Part shown: positions 46,730-58,245 of the stretch, one piece after another | Position numbering within the stretch: position 1 is the first letter of the stretch | Layout of the letters: the number at the start of each line of letters is the position of its first letter | NCBI GenBank assembly: GCA_030762175.1 | Contig: CM060831.1 | Coordinates: 34,234,001-34,298,000, forward strand | Length of the DNA stretch: 64,000 bases | DNA from: Metallyticus violacea | Taxonomy: Eukaryota; Arthropoda; Insecta; Mantodea; Metallyticidae | Reading direction: 5' to 3' | The notes under the pieces: model-generated | Database searches by the model: none | What the model saw: only the letters and a program-made list of their open reading frames with translations | Told to the model about the DNA's origin: nothing | Translations under genes and position numbers: made by a program

Positions 46730-47190
46730 GATGGCACTAGATAGTGCTGTGTTATGAAGCAAGATTCCCGTGGAATTCCTTGCCTCCGAATTCCCAACAT
46801 AGTTCACGTATCACAACATTGCCCCACTCAAATCTTCCCCTTCAAAATCATCGAGATGGAGGCCTTACAAAAGCAGAAGGTGTACCACGGTATGTCTTGC
46901 TCGGCAAGAGAGACTGAGAGATTCTTCCGACTCCCGTGAAATTAATTTCGTCATCTTAACGGAGTTGCTGACAATGCGTCAATAATACGCCACACCAAAG
47001 TACCTCAGAAGCACAGAGAACTTTCCTGATAATCGCAGTAGATTGGCGTCTTTCTCTCCACAGTAACCAAAAGCGGTCCTGTAGCGAGAGCCTAATGGTA
47101 ACATTATTAGGAGTTTCTGGCTGATCTCTCAGTAGAAAAAAACAAGCACATACAGTTCGATGTATCAGGTTCACGGCCGAGTTTATGGTT
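46730..47190. other. GC-moderate block of unknown origin
   Basis: From AGATGGCACTAGATAGTGC to about 47.19 kb the base composition is more balanced than its neighbours. Open frames of 61 codons (plus, 46754-46939) and 72 codons (minus, 46956-47174) exist. I recognise neither. It could be an unclassified repeat or an exon-bearing segment. Confidence 0.25.
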
Positions 47191-47640
47191 ACATGATTAA
47201 ATACAAATTTGTGTGTTCCTTTAAGATGTTACGGAGCGACCCAAACGTTCTTTCGCGATACAATGCTTTTTAATCGAGGAAGGATCTCAGTTGCAACATC
47301 TTCTATAATACAGTAGGGATATCTTTGTTGTTATAAAAGTCTATATGCACATTGCAAATATATTTTATGTATGGGTGGTAGACCGCACATGCCTAAGTAT
47401 GATACATAATTAGAAACAGAAACAAATAATAATAATAAAATGTTAATAATAAACAATAAACATTAAAATATGGAAAGAACGATATTTATAGATATATGAA
47501 TGGAAACATATTACAAATTATTTATAACTGCGTTCTAACCAGAAAATCAATTTCTTCTAGCTTCGTACACTTTGGCTAGAAAAATAACCATTTTGAACCA
47601 ATTAGTGTGGTTCGTAAACATGCCAATCGTTCTCTTAAAA

Positions 47641-47960
47641 TTTTTTTCAGGAAACAGAGTTTCTCTCACGTATTCCCAGTAGCCAAAATATGCACCCATT
47701 CCTCATCCCTCCACAAAATTCTCCAACCAGAACTACCCGTTATTTTTTTAACCTTCTAACTTCCCAGTCTAAACCAGGTCATTCCTGGTCTCGCCTTTCT
47801 CCCTAGAAGGAGCATACATGCCTCTTTACCCAGTTTAATTTAATATCATTCCATAGACTCAAGGAGACTTGTGTTACATTCTACCTCAATTTCCAGTCTG
47901 CTGATAGCCTCAAGTCTTGTTCCAAACATTTTTATTATTTACAAGAAGCGACACTGAAGT
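47641..47960 (-). pseudogene. LINE ORF2 C-terminal relic
   Basis: On the minus strand MTWFRLGS, a stop, then WRILWRDEEWVHILATG. The WVHIL part aligns with WLHILAKC of the 44.3-kb knuckle, with the flanking Cys residues mutated. The TWFRL segment and the DNA around it (CCAGTCTAAACCAGGTCATTCC) align with 16.44 kb. It is the most degraded of three copies. Confidence 0.5.
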
Positions 47961-48470
47961 ACATGTGCTCTGCGGGCTGCATTACATTTAAAACTCAGCG
48001 TGAGCAGACAAATGTTATAGCTAAAGCCTCTTGCTAAGTGTTATCTATTGTGTGATAAAAGTATTAAAATATGTGCTATATGAACAGTAATGTGGCATTA
48101 CCGCGAAATGCTGCTATTATATTTGTGAGCAAACACCCGTTACATGGATAACTGACATACGGGTAAAGGGAGCCTATATTAATAATTTAAATAAGAGCAA
48201 GAAAAGACTAGACAACTTTAACTAACCATAGAGTATTAAATATCCAGAACAAAGAATGTGGATGCCATAATGCAATATAACAAAAAATAGACAGCATTAA
48301 TTTTTTGTTCAACACCCGAACATTTCATCATCAAAAGGAACTGGTCTTCTGTTTAATATTTACATCCTTTTGGTTCCTCTTCACGAGCTACTATTGATAC
48401 ATTAAAAAGTAATCTATAAAATTGACCTATGAATTTTTAAGCGTAAAAACGATGGTCGATTATATAGGAT
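47961..48470. other. Anonymous AT-rich DNA
   Basis: Nothing recognised. Confidence 0.5.

Positions 48471-48522
<52 letters not shown>
48471..48522 (+). repeat. (TTA)n microsatellite
   Basis: About 17 uninterrupted ATT units. They generate poly-Ile and poly-Asn frames on the two strands, which are not genes. Confidence 0.97.
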
Positions 48523-48524
<2 letters not shown>

Positions 48525-49247
48525 TGTTTGCGAAATTTGTAGAAGAAAGGAATAGCTATATGCCTAGCAATGTAAACATTACGGAATTTTTGTTCAAACA
48601 CGTTGCTAATTTTGTTGCTCATTCAGTCAGAACTTATGAATCGTAAACGAGCGTTCTTTGTTCAGTAGAATAATTAAACTGCAGCGCTATTCGTTGCTGT
48701 ATTTGAGAATTGACACAATAAATGGTAACAATACCCAACTACAGGTGCATTGTTTACTTCGAACACCATACGAGACTACAGTTTTGTTGTCAAAACAACC
48801 CGCCTCGCGTCGATAGTTCATAGCGGCTTAATGTAAACATTATCTTCTTGTAAACTGGTGAACATTAATGGCGTGCACAATATTTTATTTTGATTTGTAC
48901 TACAAAAATTGGAATATAACAGTTCGCTGAAAACATCGAAGTGTAAGAAAGTATATTGAACATTATGTGTACACACACGCACGCACGCACACACATATAT
49001 CTTATATTTCCTTGTTCAAGGTTGGTACTATTGTTTTGAATTTATGAACTGTTTTGCGACCTTAGATTATCACTTGAATGAACCATGGAAAAAGTTTTTG
49101 AAATTCTGCAAAGCAATAAGCAACTGATTCGTTTCTTGAAAACTTATAGAGAATGAAAATGTATTGGTTAGTATTAAATCTTTAGCCATGACAAACAGAC
49201 AATTTACGGATATAAAATAATTTATAGAGCTCCTACACTCTGAGCTT
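48523..49247. other. Anonymous AT-rich DNA with a CA/CACG run
   Basis: ACACACACGCACGCACGCACACACA at 48971-48995. Nothing else recognised. Confidence 0.5.
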
Positions 49248-49309
49248 TACAATTGGTATGAAACTGTGATTTGCACCACAGATTTCAGAACATTGTCCAT
49301 AAAAAAACT
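49248..49309 (-). pseudogene. cox2: NUMT: short nuclear copy of mitochondrial cox2
   Basis: The minus strand encodes FFYGQCSEICGANHSF followed by IPIV, an exact match to the conserved copper-A segment near the C-terminus of animal mitochondrial cytochrome c oxidase subunit II: the two Cys of CSEIC and the His of NHSF are copper ligands. The residue after SF is written ATA. In the standard code that is Ile, but in the invertebrate mitochondrial code it is Met, which is the conserved ligand at this place. So the DNA reads correctly only with mitochondrial decoding. Homology stops abruptly on both sides: KLRV and a stop follow, and the upstream frame is unrelated. About 60 bases were inserted. 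It is not a working gene. Confidence 0.88.
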
Positions 49310-50470
49310 CATAGAAATGAAACGCAATAGTACAGAACTTCTCCTGATACGAACCGAAAAAACACTTTCCGGTCACATCAGCGGCAATACGCATTCTTGA
49401 CTGTCCGGTATGTACAACTGTGACCAGCCAGCTTCGAATCCGTCCGCGTGTGGAGGAAAACAAAACAAAGATCCGATACTGGAAAGTTGTGATAATAATA
49501 TTCGGGTATTTTTTCTGAGATCGTCTGTCAACTTCACGGGCATAATTTGTAAACACACTATTATAGTGTTTAGATACTCGTTATTTAACACTGTACCTGG
49601 ATGTCATGATGTGTCGAATACAGGCAGTAATAATGCATTAACAATGCTAAAGAGCATTGTGTAGGTGGTATTAAAGCATTGTCAACGCATTATTACTATA
49701 TATTGTTAGCTAGACGGTTGGGCAGGAAGTTCTGAGTTCGCCTAGCAAACGATAGACAAGGGCATAGAGGGAAGAGATAGATCAGTTTTGTCAGTTGAGC
49801 AAGATAGGATGTAAATGGGATATCAGCTAGGGTAAGCCAGGGACAAAGAAACATGTAAGTGGTAGTTTTAATGTGAAATACTTGGAAGGAATACATAGTA
49901 ATTAGCATATTCAGCAATAATATGTATTTGCTTTGGATCTGATTTCATAAGCCCTTTACTTGTTATGAGGTTTTAGAGTTTTAATGATATAATAAGAATT
50001 AGATTTAGAGTCGACCCTCACCCCACCCAGATTTAGAAAATGTAAAGTTGAATTTACCTGGGCTGCGTCAATATTCTCAGCACTTACAAAAATATTAGTA
50101 AATCAATATTTACGGTGAATTACGCACATCTAAATCTGCAACGAAACTGAAAACGCACCAGATGCACTTGATCTCGAGCGAAAGCGCATCGTGAGTAAAC
50201 AGATGGGCTGTTGGGGGATATAATTTGATCTTCCCGTAGTTCATATTAAAATATTAAGTTGTATATATGGGTCATATTTTGTTTTTTAAAGAGTATGGGT
50301 ATTTTAGCTGGGAAGTTGCAATAAACAGAAGCACCAATGCACATTTGGTTGTTCATTAAAGGGCAGAACCCGTAAGATCGCTTTTACGGAAATCTTCCAA
50401 TTAAAATACAAGGACTGCCTTGCAGAGAAGCGCCCTTATCTCCAGAAGGATGTATGTAATTCAGACAGCG
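49310..50470. other. Anonymous AT-rich DNA
   Basis: No mitochondrial continuation of the NUMT is visible on either side. Nothing else recognised. Confidence 0.4.
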
Positions 50471-50830
50471 GCCCTCACTTAACCCATGGCATATTTCAAC
50501 AGTCAGCTTGCGCCCTTGCCAGCTTCTCCGCACACTTTCCTATTACGTGATTGGAGGCCTGGACTGGCTGGCCATTTGGATCTTTGCCACCAATCAATGT
50601 GGTTCTTTCTGTACCAAGATATCCTTAGCCGTAAAAGGAGTAGAGACGCACACGCGTACAAATATGGTGCTTCGGTTCGCATCCTAAATATTTCAGCTCT
50701 CCCATGTTCATTTCGGTAATGTTTCCTCTCGAGATATCAGCAGAGGCAGTTGGAAAACCGACGAAAAGTAGAGAGGCTCAGAAGCGTAGAGGAGACATAA
50801 AAGAAGAAAAATATCAGGTCAAATGCTAAT
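50471..50830. other. GC-moderate patch, unknown
   Basis: A 77-codon plus frame (50486-50719) is open. No domain is recognisable. It is less AT-rich than its flanks. Confidence 0.25.
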
Positions 50831-52984
50831 GTACAGACTGAAACAAAAGTTGGTTAAAACTTTTTATATATACTTTCATTGTTTGATGAACCAGTGTGTT
50901 TTTGGGAAGGGGGAAGGAAATCTTACATTGTTTTAATTTTTTTTTTTTTTTTTTTTTTTGCGATAAAATGAATGGATTCCTTGCTGATACAAATGAACAC
51001 ATTGGAAAAGTTATAAAGTTATAGCACAATATAACTGCCGGAAAGTAGTAATAAGTACCATTAAAAAGTAATTTATCTAGCATAATTATGTCTTAAGTCT
51101 CCTTAGAACATCACGCAGGTATCCCATTCCTTCTTTCACCTTTAAAACAGTCTAGAGAGCCTTCCTTGGGGATCAGTCTCGGCTGCCTTGTCGCGTTCTC
51201 CCTAATCTCGTTCACGCTCTGATATCTTCCCGCAGGGAGCAAAATCTAAATACTAGAAAGTCTGGATTATGCCGTACTTTGCTCTTTCCTCTCAAAAGAA
51301 AGCTGTGGGAAACATGAAGAATGCACAGTCTAACTCAATGACACCTCATTGTCTACTGAGCGATTGTTCACGAATACACAATAAGTTGTATCTGAACGTC
51401 AAGGCCGCACCACCAAAACTTGCCCTTATTTCAATCCTTGGATCTGCGATTTTGTAGGAAAATATATGGATTTTCTTATCATAATATATTTATTATAGTC
51501 TCCCTGGTCACGGGTAATGAACACATAGTCAATCTAGAGGTTTGCAACCCCCATCGTTCATTTCTTAGTGGCGGATAGCAACGCACTGCGATCCTTCGCT
51601 GCTTTACCTCGCATTTGACTGGCAAGGCCACCTCTGGCCTTGGGTATCTATATTAAGAAAATGATTAGGATAAGCCAACGTTTTGAGACGATAACCAGCA
51701 CAAAAACCACAGTGCTTTCAAATAGACGTTCATCAACTACAGCGTATCCAACAACATTGGAAAACACGTGATGCTAACCGATTCCTCTGACCTTCAGAGC
51801 CCCATCTAAAGCATTTAGACCTTTATAACTTTGTAGTTTGGGTATTTATAAGATAAGTCGTGAAACGAAATGTTTCTCGTTTTATTTCGTGCGAGTGTTG
51901 TTATTATTAAACAAAAATGTATAAAATAAATACACACAACATTTATTCAAAAGCAACTTGTTTATAAATAGCAAAAAAATAGTATTTCGTACTTAAAAGA
52001 AACCTGCGATTGCTAACAATATATATATATATATATATATTTCTTTTATTAAAAGTCAATAGAAAGAAAATATTAGTAATGTTTTAGTTCTGCCACTAAT
52101 AATTATAGGAAGGAACAAAAAGCAAAAGAATATCTACAATGTTTGGTGCTTATATAAAAAATCAATATTAGATAGCAAAAAATGCTCATATAATTGTAGA
52201 TAGCTACATATGAACATTGACGTGTTTTAGTAAATAACGCAATAATAAACAGAACCATCTTATTCCGTTATTATATTAACATTGATATTCCCATAGCCTG
52301 CGTGAAGCAAGTTTACCCTTGAAAGATTGTCAATATTGGTGCATGGTGACTGCCTACTTTACCCTGTTAACCTGCCGTCTCTCATTCGATCGACTGAAGC
52401 CCGAACCTATTGCTAAACACATGCTATTTAACTCCAAAAACTTTTGCATTGCTTTGGCAATGTAGATTCACATATGTCAACGTTTTATAAAGCGCCCATG
52501 GTATCCCGTGACAATGAATACCTTACTAGCCTTATAAAAATAAAAAATGAAAAGTGCAAGTGTAAGTCCAAAATTGTGATTTTTCCATGTCATTCAGTAG
52601 CTCAGTTAGTATATAGCTGTAAATGGTTTAACGGTATAGAATATTGATTGTTCTAGAGAAATTTGAATGCTTTAAAACAGCATACAGCGAAACATCAACT
52701 GGAAGGGAAATTGGGGAATAATTCTATAGAACACTATATTGGTGAATTTATTGCATTAGTTTCTATAACCATTAATTGGTTAACTAATGCCTTCGAAAGT
52801 GGATTTTAAAGCATTTTAATTACATTTCTGTACATTCTGTACAATTACATTACCCTGTACATTTCAAATGTAACCTTGATTTCTTATTTTCCATACATCT
52901 CAATGCTATTGCCTTGGTTTACGTGGTCAAAAGCATGTATTCTTTCTTAATTTTTCGGAAGAGAGGAAGTTTCTTTTGAAATTC
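50831..52984. other. Anonymous DNA
   Basis: T23 run at 50937-50959. GC-richer stretch 51.1-51.25 kb without recognisable content. (AT)n at 52019-52041. CACCTCTGGCCTTGGG near 51630 is unassigned. Confidence 0.4.
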
Positions 52985-53200
52985 TGTGACCGCCTATGTG
53001 GTCAACTAGTTTGAGAAATATAACCGAAGATCTTTGTTCGATTCCCGATCATGTCAAGTTATCTTTCAAATTTTTCCTTACTCTTTAAGGCGCCAAGAAA
53101 ACTGATCTTATTTGCGTCTTCATTAATTCATTTTATTTGTCCCTACATATTGCGCGTAGGTACCCATGGTTTTAAGGTGCCCCCTGTGCACTTTTACCAT
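52985..53200 (+). mobile_element. SINE D copy
   Basis: Head GACCGCCTATGTGGTCAACTAGTT (A-box-like) and TTTGTTCGATTCCCGATCATGTCAAG (B box GTTCGATTCC) of tRNA-Glu-like type. The body after the head (AAGGCGCCAAG, TTCATTTTATTTGTCCCTAC, TACCCATGG) corresponds word for word in order to the body split by a SINE A insertion at 57.6-57.78 kb. No target duplication was found. Confidence 0.6.
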
Positions 53201-53346
53201 CATCTTCATTGTGAGAAGTAGTGGCGCCCCTTGGGCGTTCCTGCCTCAAAAGTCCGCTGTATTACCACCATGCCAAAAGTCCGCCAATTAAATTATTTTA
53301 TAATCACTTTTGTTATAATGTAATTTTTATATATCTTCTATGAAAA

Positions 53347-53652
53347 TCTTTCAGTGTTGAAAGTTGATTTGTTTTATTTACGGATGCTCTTTAACATCTC
53401 AGTTCATCAGCGTCACATTCAATTCAGAGCGTGAAACGGTCGATAAATTTTGCTCAGAGGCCTCTTCTTTCAGGCTTGAGGTTCTTTTTCGTGCCGTAAA
53501 TGTACGACACGGGACCCACGGCGTTACTTCCCTTCTGAAGGAAGTCATACTTAGGATTTTTACGCCCGAAAAAACCCATCGACTCTGGCCGGGATTGAAA
53601 CTGTGATGGGTCTACGGTTACCACTAGACCATCAGCACTGACTTCTTTCAGT
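53347..53652 (-). mobile_element. SINE B copy with 9-bp target duplication
   Basis: TCTTTCAGT at 53347-53355 and 53644-53652. The body is well preserved (CTTTAACATCTCAG, CGTGCCGTAAATGTACGAC, GGGACCCACGGC). The B box is mutated (complement GGGATTGAAACTG region) and the anticodon-side stretch is shortened. Confidence 0.88.
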
Positions 53653-55269
53653 ATGTGAGAATATAACTTCTATTCAATTCAGAAATATGCTTTGTAGACA
53701 AATAACTATGAATAAATAAATAAACAAAAATGTCAAAATTGTTATCAAGTATTTGCATTAATCGCAGGTTCTAATGAGTTTCAAATTATAATACTATTTC
53801 AGTCGTAAACCTTTTTATGATCTAGTTAAAAGCTAAAACAATCGCAGGGAGTTGCCATATTTACGAATTAAAAAACTCCCGCTTGAAGCTCAAGGGTAGA
53901 AAATTTTCGAGTATGCTATTTAAACTTTTGGCTATCAAATTAAATATAAACTGTGATCTTTGAACAATTTTACTCACGACATGGGTGCTTATACAACCGT
54001 AACACAATTGTCGAAGCTGCTCTTGCTAATTCTGCCATTCCTTATCGCTTAGCAACAAATGTAATATGAAAGACTATAACAAACTTTGTTGTAACGACTT
54101 CTTGAAGTTTTGAACTCGTGGTAAATGTTCCGTAAACCGCGCTAACTAGGTCGCTGAGTGTTACAAAGTTACAATTTTGAAAATTTCCACAACACTCCTT
54201 TCAATTCCGGTGCAGTGCCTCGCCAAGTGCAGAAAATGGATATAATCAAGAACTTTGAGGGAGGAGGATGTTTAGAGAATATCTATTTTCTCTTCATTTT
54301 ACAAGGGTTCGTTTAACCTATGTCATAAGTACAAATATATAGATACACTTACCAACAACAGGTTTCAGGTGACAGGCTAAGATGCCTGGAGATTCCTCAC
54401 ACTGCAAAAAGATAAAATTCCATCAATATTAAGCGTTAACAAGTTCCAGCATATTATTACATGTCAACAACATTGAAATTACTACACTTATATAGCAAGT
54501 ATTACATTGCGTCCTAGTTTGCTTTTACGAGAGAAAACATTAATTCTGTTTTTATGTTGTTTTATTTTAATTCAGCTTTCTGTTTGCTCAATTCTTTGTG
54601 TTGTTACATGCTATTGATATGTCTATGTAATTAATTGCCGCCTAATAATGAATTAAACGTTACACTAGCGTGTTGTATTGAAATGTTACCACTATAACAA
54701 AGAAAAAATAAAAGTGCACAGGAAATATTCCTTACACTGTAGAAGATGAGAAAAATTTCGGAAACAGAGTTGATGTGAATAAATACAAATTGCATTAAAA
54801 GATATTCCAAATGCACGGCTTCAGACGGATACTTCGAAATAAAAATAATAGTGCCCATGCCATTATTGATGAGCATTTGCTATTAAAAATAAGTAGGAAA
54901 CTTGCCGATCGACAGAGCGGGCTAATGGAAGACTTCGCATCAGAGAGGTTTACGCTCAACTGAGGATGCAGGAAAAAAATAATACTCTATGTTTCTGGAA
55001 CCTATTAACCAAGCTAAGAATTCAGAGTTGTGCAGTCAGTGAACTGTTTAATTATACTATAAGATACTTACAGCGTGTTTCTGAAATGGATGGGTTCAGA
55101 AAATAAACTGTAAAAAAATTTAAACATTTTAACATACATCATTGCAAAATGTTTGGAAGTTAATTACTTTTTAATTATTAAATCCTACGTTCATATCATT
55201 GACCAGAGTGCTGAAAGTTAATGAAACTTTTTTCTACATAAAATGCCTGAAATCATTCACAAAAAAATG
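53653..55269. other. Anonymous AT-rich DNA
   Basis: Nothing recognised. Confidence 0.45.
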
Positions 55270-55456
55270 GCTTATTTACGGACGATCTTTAACATCTCAG
55301 GTCATCAGGGTCCCATTCAATTCAGGGCATGAAACGGCGGATAAATTTTGCTATACTTAGGATTTTTACGTCCGAAAAAATCCATCGATCCTGGCCGGGA
55401 CTGAGCTTGCGAACTTGGGTTTAAGAGGGAAGTATAGTTACCACTACAGGACTGCT
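55270..55456 (-). mobile_element. SINE B copy with ~90-bp internal deletion
   Basis: Both ends of the family are present (CTTTAACATCTCAGGTCATCAG and AAGTATAGTTACCACTAC), but GATAAATTTTGCT is joined directly to ATACTTAGGATTTTTACG, omitting the CAGAGGC...GAAGG middle found in the other copies. Confidence 0.88.
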
Positions 55457-56640
55457 CTAACAGTTTGTGACGAACATATTGAAACGTGGAGTAGTTGTAA
55501 TGGAATGATGGAAGAAATTAATGAAGAGGTAAAGAACATGTGGTTTATAAATGTAGCTCATTTCCAGTACAGCGCACCAAGCTCACCAAGTTAATTTTAT
55601 TCCATTCATGAGAAATTCATCCATGAAGCTACCACAAGAATATGTTGTAGCGTGCTTCTTAATTATTAGGGGGGAAAGTTCGATAGGGAGAATTTCCATT
55701 AGTGGCGGCTGGTTATCGATTACGTAAACATTTCTATAAACAAATCTTGTGCTTTAACCTGATTCCGCCTATGTAGAAATCGTTGGAAACGCTAGGAGTA
55801 ACAGCATTGTGAACAGAACGTCAAACAGGCAGGACATATCATACACCACACCTTTTCCCAACTCGGCACTATGCAAAATAAGGTATGTAACACTCGTTCT
55901 GTGTTATCCTGGATGAATGTAACAAATATTATGAAGTGATATAGTGAAATACTAGGATTTTATTTTTAAAAATTATCGCTCCCAATTCCCTTTCATATTT
56001 ATATACAAGCTAGTAGTTCTTGTTTAACTTAAAGCTACATTTCCTTACAAGTTATCCTTTAGATTTAATATTTGCGAGACAAAGGAATTAATATCTTGAC
56101 AATATTTTGGAGTTTGAAACTTATCCAGAACATGGAGCTCATATCGGGCTCTTTAAACACCGGATCTGAATCTCATATTTTTTTTCTAAAAGGAATATAC
56201 CAAAGGCAATGTACTTACAGATTTGGAACACTTTCCCAGAGCAGTTCATCTATTAAATTTAAGTGCAGGAGTGAGTGTCAAAGACCACGTGCGAATATCT
56301 CAACTTCTTGCGTTAAATATTTTCTAATCTATGCCTTTTTATATTCATTTACATATGTATATTTATATATGCTATCAATCATATGTTTATTGAAGCAAAT
56401 TTATAAAACACAACACGTATTAATACTCTCCATATAAAAATACTTAATTTTAATTGTTCCTGTTTCGTATATAAGTACTAACCAGGAACAGTTTTCTAAA
56501 CAACATTCTGCAGCGAGTTCGTGGATATTGCCTTACATTTTACGTCAAAGAGAGGAGGAAGAAAAAAGAAGAGAGACTCTATATCCATAGCTTAGTAAAG
56601 GCTTTTCGCTTTATCAGACACATAAGCTATTTGAAAGCCC
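55457..56640. other. Anonymous AT-rich DNA
   Basis: A 121-codon plus frame (56072-56437) has no recognisable domain and very AT-rich codons. I do not call it. Confidence 0.4.
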
Positions 56641-56689
56641 TGAAATGTTCTGTAAAAGCGTCTTTTTCTGTCCCTTTACGATCAGCTAT

Positions 56690-56985
56690 AGCCCATTCGC
56701 CACGGCACAGCCCCTATCTATTTCGCGCCTGCGCGGCGCTGTCAAACATTGACGTCATAAGGAAGGGTCATCCCGGACTCTGGTTGTACTATAAAAGCTG
56801 CTGCATATTCCTCCAGGGAGTTGCTCGTGTGGAGAAACAGTCTGGCTTGAGTCAGGTTAGGGAAAGTGCGGCAGAAATAGGTCACAAAGGAAACCGCTTA
56901 CACTCTGACGTGAGCAGTTTTGTTTGGGCGGGCGAACTCAAAGTACAAGACCATTTTCGCTACAACCTTGTTAGTTCATTATCAT
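56690..56985 (+). promoter_or_regulatory. Candidate polymerase II promoter in a GC-rich island
   Basis: A GC-rich, CpG-containing stretch has CGCGCCTGCGCGGCGC (56724-56739), a perfect cAMP-response-type TGACGTCA at 56750-56757 and a TATA box TATAAAAG at 56790-56797, in that order on the plus strand. A start site near 56820 would be expected. No strict arthropod initiator is visible there, but CAGGTTAGG near 56853 could be a splice donor. A 126-codon frame runs across the whole block and is probably incidental. A decayed SINE A begins just downstream. A retroelement promoter is the main alternative. Confidence 0.4.
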
Positions 56986-56988
56986 TTG

Positions 56989-57256
56989 CTACGTGTGACC
57001 GAGATCGTTAAGGCATGAACTTAGAAACGGAAGTCTGGCGTTCGGTTCCCTTCAGAGGTCTCCTGTATGACACATTTTCTCACATTTTCCTCAGTCCTCA
57101 GCCATGCAAGTACCCTAAATTTGGACCTGGAACGCTTCCTTCCCAAACAAAATACCTTTCCCAACGTATGCTCATAATTTCATCTCATGTATCATCAGTG
57201 TCCGACTGTGATGCCTCAGTAGTGAAAACGGGCGTTAACATTATTATTAAATTATT
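56989..57256 (+). mobile_element. SINE A, old copy
   Basis: Starts with TACGTGTGACCGAGATCG (decayed A box), B box GTTCGGTTCCC, body TTTTCCTCAGTCCTC, TGGAACGCTTCC and TCATCTCATGTATCATCAG, and tail CGGGCGTTAACATTATTATTA. Part of the body is missing. No target duplication. Confidence 0.85.
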
Positions 57257-57258
57257 GG

Positions 57259-57331
57259 ATCGTCTCCGTGGTCTAATGGTAGCATTTGCCACTACTAATC
57301 CTGGGTTCGAATCCAGGTCAGGTCAAGGTTT
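57259..57331 (+). mobile_element. SINE D head, interrupted by SINE A
   Basis: GTCTCCGTGGTCTAATGGTAGC (A box) and CTGGGTTCGAATCCAGGTCAGG (B box GGTTCGAATCC) form a well-preserved tRNA-Glu-like head. The element resumes at 57601 beyond the inserted SINE A and runs to about 57780 (AAGGTACCCAGG ... TTCATTCCTACAG ... TACCCATGG), as judged against the uninterrupted copy at 53.0-53.2 kb. Confidence 0.7.
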
Positions 57332-57600
57332 CCCGTCACGGGTGGCCAAGGTCGGTAAGAAGGGAGAGGTCTGGGGTTCGAACACCGCCAGGACTGTCCT
57401 ACTTGACAGATTTTTTCGAGGTTTTCCTCAGTGTTCATAAATGGCAAATGCTAGGGATGTACCCTAAACTAAGGCCTAGAACGTTTCCTTAAAAATAAAC
57501 CCTTTCCCAATATATCATTTCATCTCGGGATGTACATCACCTGTGGTGCCCCTGAAGTAAAAATAGGCGTTAAACACCATTCGTTAATTAGGTAAGGTTT
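57325..57600 (+). mobile_element. SINE A nested inside SINE D
   Basis: Head CGTCACGGGTGGCCAAGGTCG, B box GGTTCGAACACC, body and tail ATAGGCGTTAAACACCATTCG. AGGTCAAGGTTT before it and AGGTAAGGTTT after it (to 57600) form an 11-12-base target duplication with one gap. SINE D sequence continues directly after, so SINE A arrived later than SINE D. Confidence 0.85.
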
Positions 57601-57780
57601 TTTTAGGAGTTTTCTTAACCTTGAGAAGGTGAATACCTTAAGCTTTAAGGTACCCAGGATTCCGAGCTCATTGTCGCCATTTTTAATTTTGTTCATTTCG
57701 TTCATTCCTACAGACTACCCATGGAATACCATGACTACCATAAATGCTCAGACTACCCCTACAGAATACCCATGGTATTC
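57601..57780 (+). mobile_element. SINE D body, continuation
   Basis: Continues the head at 57259-57331. Contains two related words, CTACAGACTACCCATGG and CTACAGAATACCCATGG, about 48 bases apart. Confidence 0.5.
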
Positions 57781-58140
57781 AGTTCACAATCTACAGGTGC
57801 TAAATCTATAAAAACCAATGTTTGAGTAGCTAGATTTAGGATTTTCCTGCTTATCATTGCACAATGAAAGTACCCATTATAACCAAATGCTCTAAGAATA
57901 CAGAAACTAATTTATCATATGAACTGTTAAGTTTAACTGTTAAGTTTATATCAACTTAGATCTGGAAATGCTTGCGTTTCTCATTTTTACCGATAATCGC
58001 CTCTTTATAATTTCTTTGCCTGCTTAAACACGTCTGGATGTTGTGCATTGTCCAACAACTTGCTACAACAAGATTACGAAAAGTTTCCACGTCATACACC
58101 GCAGATAAATGTAGCAACTACTTTCAATTGCCTTACAAAT
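57781..58140. other. Anonymous DNA
   Basis: Nothing recognised. Confidence 0.5.
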
Positions 58141-58245
58141 ACAGTGAGGTTATGTGAGTTACGGGCTGCCCGAGAGCGGCTAATTACTGGGGAACTGCTG
58201 CCACACAAACAAATAACGGAAAACAGAGTCACCGTGCGTCAAATT
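58141..58245 (+). repeat. Unclassified interspersed repeat, copy 2
   Basis: Aligns by eye with 24527-24630 over about 100 bases (ACAGTGAGGTTAT, TGAGTTAC, ACGGAAAACAGAGT). The surrounding 70-codon frame (58048-58260) has no recognisable domain. Confidence 0.5.

Noticed and set aside
48422..48646. Frames with poly-Ile, poly-Asn or poly-Tyr (16.7, 48.4 and 60.6 kb)
   Set aside because: They are translations of TTA/AAT microsatellites.
49233..49556. 107-codon minus-strand frame ending in cox2-like residues as a cytochrome oxidase gene
   Set aside because: Only about 20 residues match. The rest of the frame is unrelated and the Met ligand needs the mitochondrial code. It is a NUMT.
56631..57011. 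126-codon plus-strand frame over the 56.7-kb island as a protein
   Set aside because: It starts upstream of the TATA box and ends in a SINE A. It is open because of GC content.
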